A stretch of 64,000 nt of DNA from Chaunax sp. Z400 (GCA_037577475.1 CM075187.1:23776810-23840809); one strand, 5' to 3'; positions 12,201 to 22,471 are shown, counted from the stretch's first letter. Numbers and translations are program-made. Notes: generated from the sequence alone by a model not told the origin.

Positions 12201-15200
12201 GTGTGGTAGTGTGTAATAAATTTTCTGGAGCTGATGATGGAGGAAGCTAAGGCGTGAGTCAACTTAAAACCTTATCTCAGAGTTGCACATGCACAGTGCA
12301 GATCGGTATCGGTATATCTATTGCACTGCCATTTATTACTGCCAGTTTGAAAGTGAGTAGATGAAATTAAACAGATGCAGTTAACTGTAGCCTCCAATGC
12401 TATTTTGCAACCGTTAATAAATAAAACAATTTTTATAGGGGCAAGCAAAAAATTATTTCAGCAAAGTACATTTTTGACCCACTTGCCAGGGGGAAAAAAA
12501 CCATCAAACGTAAACACAGTGGGGCTATTATTCAAAGTCAGGGAGATTTTGACCATATTTTATATTTGGTCAGACACTGAATTGGTGACACTACTCTTTG
12601 GTACTCATCTTGAAACGGTTGTAATTTCGTAGTATTTCTTTTAATTAAATTCCTTCGAAGTCTTCACATCATACAGTAGTATATTATGAGTCTGGAGAGA
12701 CATGGAAGTAAACTGCAACTTGACTGGTGGAGGCATTACATTGTGAGGAGGTATTTCTAGTTTAACCCTCATTTAACTTCGTAACCTGCACACTGAGCAA
12801 TAAAACCTTTAGCATAGACTTTGTTGTTACTGTGGGAGCACAGTACTGCTTAACACTGACATCCTGCCAGTAGTTGCTGAGGGGAGGTTCTTTTTTGAAG
12901 CGGTGACCTTTAGCTTGCTTTATAAATCTTTTGGCAACACTCACCCACAGCACAGAGAAGGCTAAACATAGATGAGCATGAGCAAATTCTTTCCCCAGCT
13001 AATCCAGCAACAGTTGTATGTTATCAGCTGTACATTCATCCCCAACTGTTTTTTTTTTGTTTTCTTTCCTTCCACAGCTTATCTGTAGCAGAAAGAATAA
13101 AACCCAGGAAGTGAAGCAGAAGATAAGTGACTATTTAGAGGGTAAGGACACATGCAAGTGCCATTTAGTGAACCTTTACACACAGAGAGGCCTGTTTAAA
13201 TGGAATCAGCATGTTACATTAGATGTGCCTCAATGTTAGCTTTTTTTTTAAATACCGCTCTCGTGTTTTCTTTTTATGTTAGCAATGTTGGCTGTTTAAT
13301 TATTAGGCTGAAAAAATAATTAGCAGGTTGAGATGTTATAGATTGGTAAAATGTGGTTAGTGTGACTGGCTGTGGCTCCTATTTAATTAACTACTAACAA
13401 GTTATATTCCAAATCATGTTATAGCTCTAGCTCTGAATTTGGTGTGAGCATAGAGTTTGGTTCTGCACTGTAGATCTTTACTCACTGTCATGTTCCCAGA
13501 TTTACACAGCTAAATACAGCAGAGATTTGATACTAAATGTGATTTTGTCTTCAAGTACACTGCCAGTCTAAGTTTTGATTTCAACTACTGACACCCATTC
13601 AAAATGTATGCAGACATTGTTCTGTTAAATGCTGTGAATTCAAGTCATGTCCACCAAACATGATATGAACCTTTAAACTTTCTGTTGTCTCACAGACCGC
13701 TGCTATATCCCTTTGCTGAGGGCAACCGACAACACCTCTCAGCCCGTTATTGGTTGTCTGTGGTCACCTGAGTCCTCAGAAAGTCCCTCGCTGATCCAGC
13801 AGCATGCAAGAAGCCCTATCGATCCAGTGATGACTGTCACAGCCTTTGCTGGCCCGCTCAGCCCTTCTAAAGCAAGTTCTTGACCCGATTACTTGTCTAT
13901 GTTTACTCGTGTCCATCACCACATCACTTCATTGCTTCATTGATAATATTTTGTGAGCAGAACGATATCATCCTCTCCTACAGGCAGATGATTTTCGGCG
14001 GTCCTGGAAGACGCCGCCCAGAAACCGAGCGGAGCTTATCCACCACATTTTTAAGTCTGATCCTGACCGTGGAGCAGAGAGAGTGGGCAGGTATGTCCAA
14101 AACCTCTCTCTGCTTATATCCTCTATCCACATCTATTCCCAAAGATATAGTGACACTATTGAAAGTTAATGTCACTGAGCTTAATACAGTTTGTCAAATG
14201 CTATTTTCACTTCTCATTTACACATTTTTCCCTTCTGTCATTGATATAAATGGGGTTGAAAAAAATCAAAGAAACACCCGATATTAAAGCTGAATACATA
14301 TCAACAGCACAGCAAACTACAGTCTCCAAAAAGACCATGCAGTTGAACCAACTCATCTGTTGAACTAAAATTCTTCTTCTTATTATTATTATTATTATTA
14401 TTATCATTGTTATTGTTCTTATTCTTATTATTTATTTAAATTTTAAAAAATGAAACTTCTAACCTTTCTGACAGTAAGATTAGTTATAGGACAGTTGTAT
14501 TAAACTCTATTAGATCAAGATCTAGATGCACCTAATGAACAGACTTGAGCTCAGAGAATGAATATAATAGTTTGGATTAATGTTTGAAGATCTTGGCGTA
14601 ACTATCAAATTAAAACTGAAGTGGCTCAATGGCAGCTGAACGCGTGTCTTCAGTAATAATATCACATTTGAATAATGTGTAGCATGAGCAAATATTTGAC
14701 ATCAGGCAAATATTATACCTCAGTTAAACAGGGATTATATAGTGTGACTGCAGATTCTTCTCCAACATAAATTGGTCCACAAAACTGCAGGGAAATTCAA
14801 TTGATTGTGTACTTTTTAATCAGTCAGTGGAAGGTTCAGCCATTTTTTGACTAACCAGACAAGCAATTCTGAATGATGTGTGAATGCTGAATGTGGAATA
14901 GCTGATGCTTAAACTGCAGCGCTGGTCCAAAGGTGGGATGAGACTACTGCTGATACTAGTAGCACTACTAGTTCTGTATTAGTAGTATGAAATAATGGCA
15001 AGACGTTGGACATGAATGGGTCTGAGGGATTTTCTAAATGATCTCCACTATAACTAAGCTTCAAATAAGGTTGAGAAAGATGTGTGTCTGTGTCCATGTC
15101 TATTTGTGTGTGTGTTAGTTGTGAATTAGACCTGAAAAAGCTGAAGGTTGATTAATGAGAATGAATTTTTTCATAGAAGATCATAGGTTTGCAGAGATGT

Positions 15201-16922
15201 GGTTGAATTCTGTGTGTAACAATCTAAATGATAGTCCATCCTTTCTTTCCAGAGACCTGGCCCATGAGATGGGCTACCCATGGACTGAGTACTGGGACTT
15301 TCTGGACAGTTTTGTGGATCTGTCATCAACTGAGGGTTTGCGCAAGCTGGAGGAGTATCTTAGCAAGAAGGATTTCATCCCACTGGTCCATGAAGAGGCT
15401 GGGGAGAACGAGACCAGCAACAGATTCAAAACCCCCTCTCCAGGTACCTTCACCAGCAACATATCAGGAAAGCTGCAAGTCCTGGAAAAAAATATAAATT
15501 GCTAAAATATGAAATAGGCTGCACACAAACCATTCTCCCTGATTCATTTCATTCATTTGTTATTTTTAATTGTAGTGTAATCAGTGCAATGTTCTCAAAC
15601 AAAATCCTTTGTCACATATGACGTAGCAAAGGCTACAAATTCTCCTGTCATGAATAATGATATGATAAGATTACACTGATAATGACCACTTGGCCACTTG
15701 TCATCCCTGGTTCCAGGCAAGTCCAAAAAGTTCTGCAACTCCATCTCTGTTGGTGCCTTCCTGGATGAGGATGATGACATCAGCCTTGAGAAGATAAAGA
15801 ACCTGCAGAACGCAGCACTCACCAGCATCACCTCGTCTGCTGCATCCAAGGACGGTCTAAAGGGAGCAGTAGGGGGCCGTGGGTTCCACATACTGCCCAT
15901 CGCTCTGCACCACCGCGGAGCCGACCTGATAGAAACAGCGGCTGAGCAGGACCTGCTGTGCTGCTGTGACAACGGCCTCCTCTCGCCCGATGTTTGCAAA
16001 AATGGGCTGTGCTCCTCCTCCAGAGACAGGACTCACAATGGAGACAAGGTAGCCTCTCGCACCTCACCTTCCTCCTCCATGTTGTTGCCCATTTCTAACC
16101 TCTTGGTGGAGTTTGAGCGCATGTCACTGCAAGAGCCACTGGACAGCCCCACCAACAGCAGGGAGAGGAGAAGCAGTGGTGGGAGCTGGCACAGGGAGAC
16201 CCAGGACTCCTACAGCTCCCCCTCGGCCACAGACCTGAGCTCTGGGCTGAACCGTCTGTCTCTTGGTCACAGCAGTCAGGATGGCAAGACAGTGGAGGGA
16301 CCAGGCTGGAGAACAGAGGGAGGAGTGACAGAGGAGAGACGTAGCAGCGGCAGCTCTGATGAGTACTTGGAAGCAGAGGAGAGTATGGAGGTGCTGAGCA
16401 GGACTAGGGGGTCAATATCAGGGGGGCGCAACTTTTGTGCTAGGTCCAAGTCATGGGACCATGGGGGGAGGGACCTGAGCAGCTCAGGATCCTCTGGGTC
16501 CTCCTATAAGTCCTTAGATAACTCCAACGAATTCCTACCCAGAACCCCACCGCACATTAGAAGAGGACTTTTCATTGATGGGTGAGTCACACTGGTTTCC
16601 CCACAGAGGTCATAAGTGATTTTGTTTTAGATATTGAAAGAACTTTTAACTGCTAAAATAGAAAATGTCCCTGATAATATTTCACATGATGATGTGTCAC
16701 AATCCTCAGACTTGTTATTCCAATTAGTAATAAGCAGAATCCAGTCTGATATTTTTCTAGTCCAGGCCAGTAAACTGCTGACAGGTGCCGTGGTTTTCAA
16801 ACTTTGTGTCGTGTATGGGAGACCACACCAGGGTTTCCCATACATACATGTATTTGTGGCAGCCCACCACAATGTCAACATTTCCCAGCACATATTGGTT
16901 TTGTATTTTTGGAAATGTGCAC

Positions 16923-16957
<35 letters not shown>

Positions 16958-17480
16958 TCACACACACACAAATATAAAATGTGCTTCCCACACATAGACT
17001 CGACTATAGCAGGCCACACAGGTATAGTAATGGTCTCTGAGGTATATTTGGCAACCCATTTTTGTTATTATTTTTATGAAAACATTTTTTTCCTGTCCAA
17101 CATTACGTAGTGGACAATCTTCCCTCACATCGACTGACGACCACACATGCTCTGCAAAGAGACATTAAGAGAGGGACGTTTTTCCTTTTTATTACGTCTC
17201 TTCTGCAAATGCACTGATTGTGTTGCAGTGTCTCCTGTTTAATGTAGGCCTACTGGTGCAGTTGTTTTAAGCTTTAAGTGCACCTGGTTGGTACTATGTC
17301 ATTTGGTGTAAGGTGGATTTTGAAACATTTCAAAAGGCTACCTCATTAACAACAAGCCTCCTCCACACATGACTCACCTGATGATGTGAAAACGGAATCA
17401 CGTGTGGGGAAAAATCCAAAACGGATGGTTTTCATAGAACGCCCTGCTGATGAAGAAAGTCAAGAGAGCATACACTGAGA

Positions 17481-17527
<47 letters not shown>

Positions 17528-19864
17528 GTAGCAAGAAGCCAGAGGGGTAGGTGTGTATGAGTAGCAGGATACCAGAAGGGTAGGTGTGTATGTGGAAAAG
17601 GGAATTAGTTAATGCAAACATTGACAAAGGTGAATTTGGATGTTGAAACAAGAAATAACCAAATATAAAACAATTTAAATAGACAAATATAACACACTGC
17701 ATAGGAAATGTGACAGGATGCTAGTTAAAAAGAGTTTGATGTGCCCATCACTGATAATAGTACCTTAGCCTAATGTTGTGTGTTTCTGCAGGGATTCACC
17801 AACCAAATTGGACAGAGAAGTTTTGACAGCAATCAAAGACATAGACATCGATCCCCAGAAGTATCCCAGCATTCTGAAGTGGAAGAGCACAATGAAGTCA
17901 TACTCTGCAACAGACATGCAGAGGTTAGTAGGCTTAGCTGACATGTTACTGCAATGCATATTACTGTCTATTGTTGGTCAACAGATTTTACTGTGTGTTT
18001 ATGACGCTGTCCTGGTATAAAGGGGGAAGTTTAAGTCAAAGTGGGTGATTAAATAAGATTCTCACATTAAAGGATAAATACCTAATGCCTATTTATTGTT
18101 CGGGGATGCACTTTCAGTTTCACAGTGCGTTTTGTGAGAGAAATGCACGCCCTCTGTTGCTCAACCATGATATCTGACCGTGAGATGCTAACTCCTTTTA
18201 CAGAAGGACTACCCTGATTCCAAAAAGGTTGAGACATCAATGAAACGGATTTTAATAATCCTTTTTACATATACTATAATTGAACAAAGAAAATATATTT
18301 AATGTTTAACCTCGTCAACTTCATTGATTTTGTCTGTCCATACATCTACACATAACGCGGTATGGTCTGTCCACAATCTCCTTAAAAACAGCTGCACAAA
18401 ATATATGTTTATTCTGAATTTGATAAGGAACAACTTTAAGGTCAAGCAATAAAGTTGTTCCTAATACTGCAAGTGTTGCTGGAGTTTTTGCCTTTTTGGA
18501 CCTTTTCTCTTCTCCACGCACCTTGTTAGTAGGTGAAGTTGTGCCAGAAACCCGTCTCTGTTTCTACAATATTCTGAATTTGATGCCAGAAACACTTTTC
18601 AAACAAGTTGGGACAGAGGCAACAAAGTACTGAAAAAACAGAGATCGCAATATTTTACTTGACTGCGATACATTAGAGATGAATTTCTACTAGACGATAT
18701 GAATAGCTATATTTGAAAAGATCGTTCTATAGCTGTTTTGTGGCTGGTGTGACAGTTTTTAATGAAGAAGACTGTCAATCATATCTAACAAATAATTATA
18801 AAATGAAATAGCTCCGTCAAAACAAGAGAACAAATGGCCGAATCAGCCAAAACTGGCAACTCTGAGTAAAGTCGGACAGAGAAAGTGAGATAGTGTGAGA
18901 TCTGTGTGTGCAAGAACCCTTAAATCTGAGAAAGTTATGTGATATTAGACAGATTCATCTTGCGTGTTATTCAAGAAACCAAAATTTGTTTTTCTTTTGT
19001 ATCAAGCAGCAGAAAGGTTTTAGCTTGACGTGTTGGAGTTCGTCACATCGCACATGCTCAATTTGTGATGTTGATGCAGAAACCATATATCGGGCTATGT
19101 TATATATATTACTATGTTTTATGCACACCTTTAACGCCTCTCAAATATTCATGTGCTTCCAAAAGCTCCAAAGCTTTGAAACTGTATTCAGACCGCAAAG
19201 CTTCAAGCCAGACTGTAGTCAACACGAAGCCATATTTTTATAGTTGGTCTCCACAGTCCAAGACTTTTTAGAAATTGGGGATGAAGAGCAAAGCCAGGGG
19301 ATGGAGCATTTTATTCCACTAAATAAATCTAGAAATACAATTTTGAAAGTATTTTCATTCTTCAGGCTTTTCAAGTAGTTACACACATGTAAAACAAACA
19401 GTTAGCGTATTTCCTTAACAAAACTAAACTAACACACTGACAAAAAAGTGGCTCAAGTTTTCTAGATGCAAGAAAGATGTGTATTTCGTTTTAAAAAAGT
19501 GACAAAATACAAAGTTTCACTAATAGTATGGCGCCGAAATTTGTGAGATGTTTTAATGTGCAGCATGAATCTCGGCACCAGGCGCAGTAATTGTTCCATC
19601 ACTGGAGTTAAAAGTGTAAATGTAACCACTGATTGATGATGTGTGTCCTCTAGCTGGTCCAGGCCTGCGGTGGTAAAACCACGACTCAGGATGCAGCATC
19701 AGACTCCTGGCTCCCCAGTCAGCAGCGTGATGTCTCCCACGGGACGCTTCAGTCCTGCCCGGCACACTTCCTCATCCGACTTCAGCCGCAGCCGTTACAG
19801 CCCTGCCAATGCTAGCTACACCCAGCGCATCCGCCTCAAGCACTTGACCAAGCCACCTATTTAA
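5743..19864 (+). CDS. ankle2: ankyrin repeat and LEM domain-containing protein 2, complete
   Basis: Twelve coding exons join with consistent phases into 979 codons plus TAA (human protein about 938 residues). The LEM domain is near residues 1-45 (GPITATTRAIFERKLARVL). A conserved FGYGVGLNPPEEE-type motif and YYGVCP follow. A small domain around 168-225 contains ARFKAFPNREDAEKFA. Two ankyrin repeats follow (YNVMHVAAKE at about 298, ETPLHFACKFG at about 360). Next come a conserved GYPWTEYWDFL region near 520, an acidic FLDEDDDISLEKIK segment near 590, and a long Ser-rich, probably disordered tail. Family knowledge: ANKLE2 acts at the ER and nuclear envelope, brings PP2A to BAF (BANF1) and counters VRK1 at mitotic exit; human mutations cause microcephaly. 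The start at 5743 has a strong context (A at -3, G at +4). It lacks the N-terminal transmembrane anchor of the human protein, so an unseen alternative first exon is possible. Confidence 0.93.
6245..8592 (+). other. ankle2: ankle2 intron 1
   Basis: 2.35 kb, GTAAGA to TTGTAG. It holds the first copy of repeat block B (6624-7599). The remainder is AT-rich and unassigned. Confidence 0.8.
6624..7599 (+). repeat. repeat block B, copy 1 (possible hAT-type element)
   Basis: This ~976 bp block recurs at 11240-12220 with only a handful of differences. Its left edge reads CAGGGTTTCTCG, like hAT-type termini, followed by a 21 bp hairpin sequence at 6649-6669 (GGCCTGG / CCAGGCC arms). A related GC-rich motif in inverted sense lies near 7706-7732, which may be the true right end of this copy. 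No transposase was seen and no clear target duplication was found. The fold and the class are inference. Confidence 0.65.
8593..8787 (+). CDS. ankle2: ankle2 coding exon 2
   Basis: Encodes DRALVYTDQKDALQAVKTMK and ARFKAFPNREDAEKFAKGI. Phase 1 on both sides. The donor is AAGG|GTAAGT. Confidence 0.92.
8904..9088 (+). CDS. ankle2: ankle2 coding exon 3
   Basis: Encodes DNMEVDTVNRERANSF through YLIGSGDNPTIVQ and ends at phase 0 before GTGAGG. It includes the conserved RTQDLTAKLRKAVEKG stretch. Confidence 0.93.
9089..10074 (+). other. ankle2: ankle2 intron 3
   Basis: 986 bp, GTGAGG to GTTCAG. It is AT-rich and carries a retroposon-like 3' tail at 9925-9977. Nothing else was recognised. Confidence 0.8.
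9925..9977 (+). repeat. retroposon 3' tail with TTATC repeat
   Basis: TTTCCCTCAGGGACAATAAA followed by tandem TATCT units matches the generic 3' end shared by many fish SINEs and LINEs. No body is recognisable upstream. Confidence 0.55.
10075..10263 (+). CDS. ankle2: ankle2 coding exon 4 (ankyrin repeat)
   Basis: Encodes EGCRYNVMHVAAKENQGG, an ankyrin repeat, then MLQKRIRYIVDLYLNTPDKA. The donor is GCT|GTATGT, phase 0. Confidence 0.93.
10367..10489 (+). CDS. ankle2: ankle2 coding exon 5 (ankyrin repeat)
   Basis: Encodes GYETPLHFACKFGCPDVVNV, a clear ankyrin repeat, ending GQKPCD. The donor is GTAAGG, phase 0. Confidence 0.93.
10858..11239 (+). repeat. repeat block A, left copy
   Basis: 382 bp, from TTTTCTGGAGCTGATGATGG to GGTACTCAT. 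It is repeated directly at 12221-12608 with few changes. Each copy leaves open a frame starting MQLTVASN of 85-94 codons, with no recognised homology, so coding is doubtful. Confidence 0.8.
11240..12220 (+). repeat. repeat block B, copy 2
   Basis: 981 bp, nearly identical to 6624-7599. Differences seen include an A-run length change, one extra TGCTG unit and a few single-base changes. It is cut off on the right at GTGTAATAAA, where copy 1 continues. Its CAGGGTTTC edge begins right after the CAT that ends block A. Confidence 0.8.
12221..12608 (+). repeat. repeat block A', right copy
   Basis: Direct repeat of 10858-11239, ending at the same GGTACTCAT. It carries a short extra segment near 12325 and a few substitutions. 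Confidence 0.8.
13078..13141 (+). CDS. ankle2: ankle2 coding exon 6
   Basis: Encodes LICSRKNKTQEVKQKISDYL, matching the conserved link after the ankyrin repeats. The donor is GAGG|GTAAGG, phase 1. Confidence 0.88.
13142..13695 (+). other. ankle2: ankle2 intron 6
   Basis: 554 bp, GTAAGG to CTCACAG. Nothing else was recognised. Confidence 0.8.
13696..13871 (+). CDS. ankle2: ankle2 coding exon 7
   Basis: Encodes RCYIPLLRATDNTSQPVIG through TAFAGPLSPSK. The donor appears to be GC (AAA|GCAAGT at 13872). Joined to 13984 it gives LSPSK|ADDF, matching the conserved LSPAKAEDF. Confidence 0.88.
13872..13983 (+). other. ankle2: ankle2 intron 7, probable GC-AG type
   Basis: It begins GCAAGT, the usual GC-donor consensus, and ends CTACAG. 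A GT alternative four bases downstream with a shifted acceptor would also stay in frame, but its donor GTTCTT is weak. Confidence 0.65.
13984..14090 (+). CDS. ankle2: ankle2 coding exon 8
   Basis: Encodes ADDFRRSWKTPPRNRAELIH through SDPDRGAERVG. The donor is CAG|GTATGT, phase 2. Confidence 0.92.
14091..15252 (+). other. ankle2: ankle2 intron 8
   Basis: 1.16 kb. It holds a TTA-repeat tract at about 14372-14405. Otherwise AT-rich and unassigned. Confidence 0.8.
14372..14405 (+). repeat. TTA/TTC microsatellite
   Basis: TTCTTCTTC followed by about eight TTA/ATT units, seen directly. Confidence 0.9.
15253..15443 (+). CDS. ankle2: ankle2 coding exon 9
   Basis: Encodes DLAHEMGYPWTEYWDFLDSF and VDLSSTEGLRKLEEYL, the most conserved part of the C-terminal half. 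The donor is CAG|GTACCT. Confidence 0.93.
15717..16581 (+). CDS. ankle2: ankle2 coding exon 10 (large, Ser-rich)
   Basis: 865 bp. Encodes FLDEDDDISLEKIKNLQNAA and ADLIETAAEQ, both with human counterparts. A fast-changing Ser/Gly/Arg-rich region follows, ending RRGLFIDG. The donor is GG|GTGAGT. Confidence 0.93.
16831..16980 (+). mobile_element. possible hAT-type MITE fragment
   Basis: CAGGGTTTCCCATACATACA followed by a GTGGCAGCCCACCACAA motif resembles common fish hAT-derived elements. No matching right terminus was found, so this is tentative. Confidence 0.3.
16925..16970 (+). repeat. CT/CA microsatellite
   Basis: About 14 CT units run into CA units. Confidence 0.95.
17477..17523 (+). repeat. 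GA microsatellite
   Basis: About 22 GA units with one GT interruption. Confidence 0.95.
17524..17589 (+). repeat. 33 bp tandem repeat, two copies
   Basis: ATGAGTAGCA...GGTAGGTGTGT occurs at 17524-17556 and 17557-17589 with a few differences, directly after the GA tract. Confidence 0.9.
17792..17923 (+). CDS. ankle2: ankle2 coding exon 11
   Basis: Encodes DSPTKLDREVLTAIKDIDID and YPSILKWKSTMKSYSATD, matching the conserved human KLDQDVLAAL and HKWKSAV stretches. The donor is AG|GTTAGT. Confidence 0.9.
17924..19653 (+). other. ankle2: ankle2 intron 11
   Basis: 1.7 kb. It contains a degenerate fish interspersed repeat at about 18205-18640. The rest is unassigned. Confidence 0.8.
18205..18640 (+). 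repeat. degenerate interspersed repeat (CCAAAAAGGTTGAGACA type)
   Basis: The left part reads GATTCCAAAAAGGTTGAGAC and the right part reads TCAAACAAGTTGGGACAGAG. Both are characteristic of an abundant fish interspersed family I remember but cannot name with certainty. Confidence 0.45.
19654..19864 (+). CDS. ankle2: ankle2 terminal coding exon 12
   Basis: The acceptor CCTCTAG ends at 19653. It encodes WSRPAVVKPRLRMQH through QRIRLKHLTKPPI and stops at TAA 19862-19864. The human C-terminus is similarly Ser/Pro/Arg-rich. Confidence 0.88.
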
Positions 19865-20879
19865 CTGCCCCTCTCCTCCCCTCTTATGGCCATACCCTCT
19901 TCAAGCCCTAACCCCACCCTTCCCACTACAAGCCCAGCTGCACCGAGGTGGCTACACCAGAGCTCAGAAACCACATACCTGACAGAAATATGCACAAGTG
20001 TCTGGGAGATTTGTATTAATGGTGTATGGTACTGCTCCTATGTAATACAGGAATTCTTATCACGTTGAATTGTGATGTACACTCAAGACTTTTAAAACAA
20101 AAAAGAAACCTGGATAATTTATGTACTGTATGGGTGTGGACCATGTTGAATTGACGGTAACGTTATTTGTGGCACGTGTGACGCACCTGTATCATAGCCT
20201 GAGTCAACTTTTTTGAATATAATGAATACAAGTCCTACCCCCCAAGGTTACATCACTAAAACCTTCGTGTGAAATCCTTAATAGGATCCTCTCATTGAAG
20301 ATGTTCTTAAAAAAGAGTCAATATTGTCAAACTGTCAATATTTTAAAAGTTATTTTTTGTATGTTGGTCAGTAGCACAAAATTTAAATGTTTTTATTCAT
20401 GGTGTTAAAGTCAACTGCCATTTCCTATGTTCTCCTCAGTTCAGGAATTGCCTTAATTTTCTGAAGTGATGGACCAGTTCTCTGTCAGTTTGGATATTCT
20501 AGCACATACATGAAATATCTGGAAACGGCGAACTGACTTGCTGCGTCAGTCACAGGTAGATTACGGCAAACATGGGGGGGGGGGAAAGACTGAGATCTTC
20601 CATGTTTTAATTTTGTTCCTCAATAAATTCATGCATTTTCCATCTTTTCTCAGTGGATCCTGGACATGTCTTGACTTTTCCTTTCTGCCACTACAGGCGG
20701 CCTTAGACTGTGCAACTTTTTTCCCTTCAGAATTATCATTCATTCACAAGCATCTCCCACAGTGTGAGTATGAATGAGAAAACACCCATCAGTGAAGTGT
20801 AATTTCATATTTATCTTGACTGAACCTCACATTTTCCCCAGTCTTAGACCACCTTAAAGCTGTATTAAGCAATTTTCAA

Positions 20880-20893
20880 CCACTAGGGGGCAG
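20880..20893 (+). promoter_or_regulatory. CTCF-motif match
   Basis: CCACTAGGGGGCAG fits the vertebrate CTCF core (CCASYAGRKGGC) at every position. It lies between convergent ankle2 and pgam5. Some fish repeats carry the same word, so occupancy is unproven. Confidence 0.5.
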
Positions 20894-21557
20894 AATGTCT
20901 AATACTAAACAGTATATAGAACCCTGATTATATTGGCTTCCCATCTTAACAAAAAATTGCCTTGTGCTTACATAGAGGGTTTGAGTCCCAGTGGGATAGG
21001 TAGTACTCAAAGTCTCCATGTTATAAGTAGTTTGATTCAATGCTAATTTCAAAACTAGTGCTTAATAGAGCTTTAATGCCCAAATGTATGTCAGTAACTT
21101 AGATTGGCTCACAGTTCTCCAAAACATGGTGGAATGTGAATGTGCAAAAAACCTGCTGTATCCAAATTGTTTGTAAATTCAGGTTGAATTCACTGCTATA
21201 TGAGGGCTTATCAGTTATATCTAGGATGGAAAAGCCAATCATTTTGAATATCCCGATTGCCACTCTTAATTCGGTTGAGAGAAACACTGTTCTGAATGTA
21301 CATTGTTTTTTTTGTCCTTTATCCGAGAGCGTAATCTACTTCAGTGAGAAGATTGTATTGTCATCCTTGTGCTCTCAGGTGACAGCAGATCTAATTCTGG
21401 TCTCTGAATGTTTATGAATGTGGAACTTTGCAAAAATGCACCTAAAAAACTTAAAACATGCTTCTTGTGCTTTTAACATTCAGTGCTTTATTAAAAGTAA
21501 CTTTCATGGTGGATTCTTCTTTATGTATGTCTAGACTTCATTTGCTCTCAACTAATC

Positions 21558-21563
21558 AATAAA
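21558..21563 (+). terminator. ankle2: candidate ankle2 poly(A) signal
   Basis: AATAAA with a GT-rich downstream element about 30 bp later. Confidence 0.5.
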
Positions 21564-21580
21564 ACATCACATCTACTTTA

Positions 21581-22117
21581 CTACCAATGTGTCTGTCATT
21601 TTTGGAGATATTTCAATATTTTATCCCTTTGTGTGATGCATATAATGGCAGGGGGATATACAATATCATTGCTCTGTACGTTTTTTGTTTTTTTTAAACA
21701 TTTTTAATGTTCTAATTTTGGGGAAAAGTGTTCAACTTATGTGATTTTGAGTGTGGAGCGTAACTTAACTATTTTATATATCTTAAAGCAATTGTGCAGA
21801 CAACCATATGCTGGAGTGATGCCTTTTGCTAGTTAGAAATGTTAACAATTTTTGTTTGCATTTCCATGGCAACACCTTATAGCTTTTCTTAATAAGAGTG
21901 AACTGTGTATTCTTTGTTCAACAAATGGAACATGTATAACGAATGATAATTCGTATGACCTTTGTATCTATTTCTAATTGACTGCTAAACTGAATGAGCT
22001 TTTGTTCATGCAAATACACCAAGTTTCATTTTGCAGAGGTCAGGGGGTTATGCACCTCCTGATGGCTCGTTTCTCTTTTTATATTAGGAAGACAAATGTG
22101 AAAACTGAGACTTTCAT
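21581..22117. other. spacer between convergent ankle2 and pgam5
   Basis: About 0.5 kb, AT-rich. Nothing was recognised. Confidence 0.5.
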
Positions 22118-22123
22118 TTTATT
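22118..22123 (-). terminator. pgam5: candidate pgam5 poly(A) signal
   Basis: TTTATT on the plus strand (AATAAA on the minus strand), about 350 bp past the pgam5 stop. Confidence 0.45.
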
Positions 22124-22471
22124 TTTATGTACTACAGCGGCACCATACAACAAAGAATCCTAAAACTTCAGCATACTGCAATGATGTATAAAGCTGAGAG
22201 CAAGATTTACAACAACTAAACAAATACAACTTTTTGGTTTAAAAATCAGTCATTTGTGTAAAAAATCCTGTTCAGTTCAGGAGGAGTTTCTATGCAGCTT
22301 GGAATCACTTCTGCTGGCGTTCAATGAAATGGAAGCAACCAGTCTTCTTACGTGATGGTGGTTCAGTTACAAAACAACAACACTGATTTTTCAAGACACT
22401 TATGGAGAAAACCGAGCTTTAACCGAGTGATCATCGGGCTGAGTCCCACAAACCTGTGGTGCTTTGAGCCA

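Larger units (their letters stand above)
10490..13077 (+). other. ankle2: ankle2 intron 5
   Basis: 2.6 kb, GTAAGG to CCACAG. Most of it is the A-B-A' repeat array at 10858-12608. The flanks are unassigned. Confidence 0.82.
16582..17791 (+). other. ankle2: ankle2 intron 10
   Basis: 1.2 kb. It holds a CT/CA microsatellite, a GA microsatellite, a two-copy 33 bp tandem repeat and a possible hAT-type fragment starting near 16831. Confidence 0.8.
19865..21580 (+). other. ankle2: ankle2 3' UTR (probable)
   Basis: No gene was seen. AATAAA at 21558-21563, followed by a TGTGTCTGT-rich stretch, is a good poly(A) candidate. An earlier AATAAA near 20621 could give a shorter message. The CTCF-like site at 20880 lies inside. 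Confidence 0.5.

Noticed and set aside
10858..12608. LTR retrotransposon with A as LTRs and B as the internal part
   Set aside because: A lacks TG...CA ends, B has no primer-binding or polyprotein features, and B stands alone at 6624 without A.
15595..16067. Minus-strand frames of 79 and 134 codons
   Set aside because: They lie opposite the well-supported ankle2 exon 10 and have no family resemblance.
16634..17110. Plus-strand frame of 158 codons in ankle2 intron 10
   Set aside because: It crosses a CT/CA microsatellite and resembles no protein.
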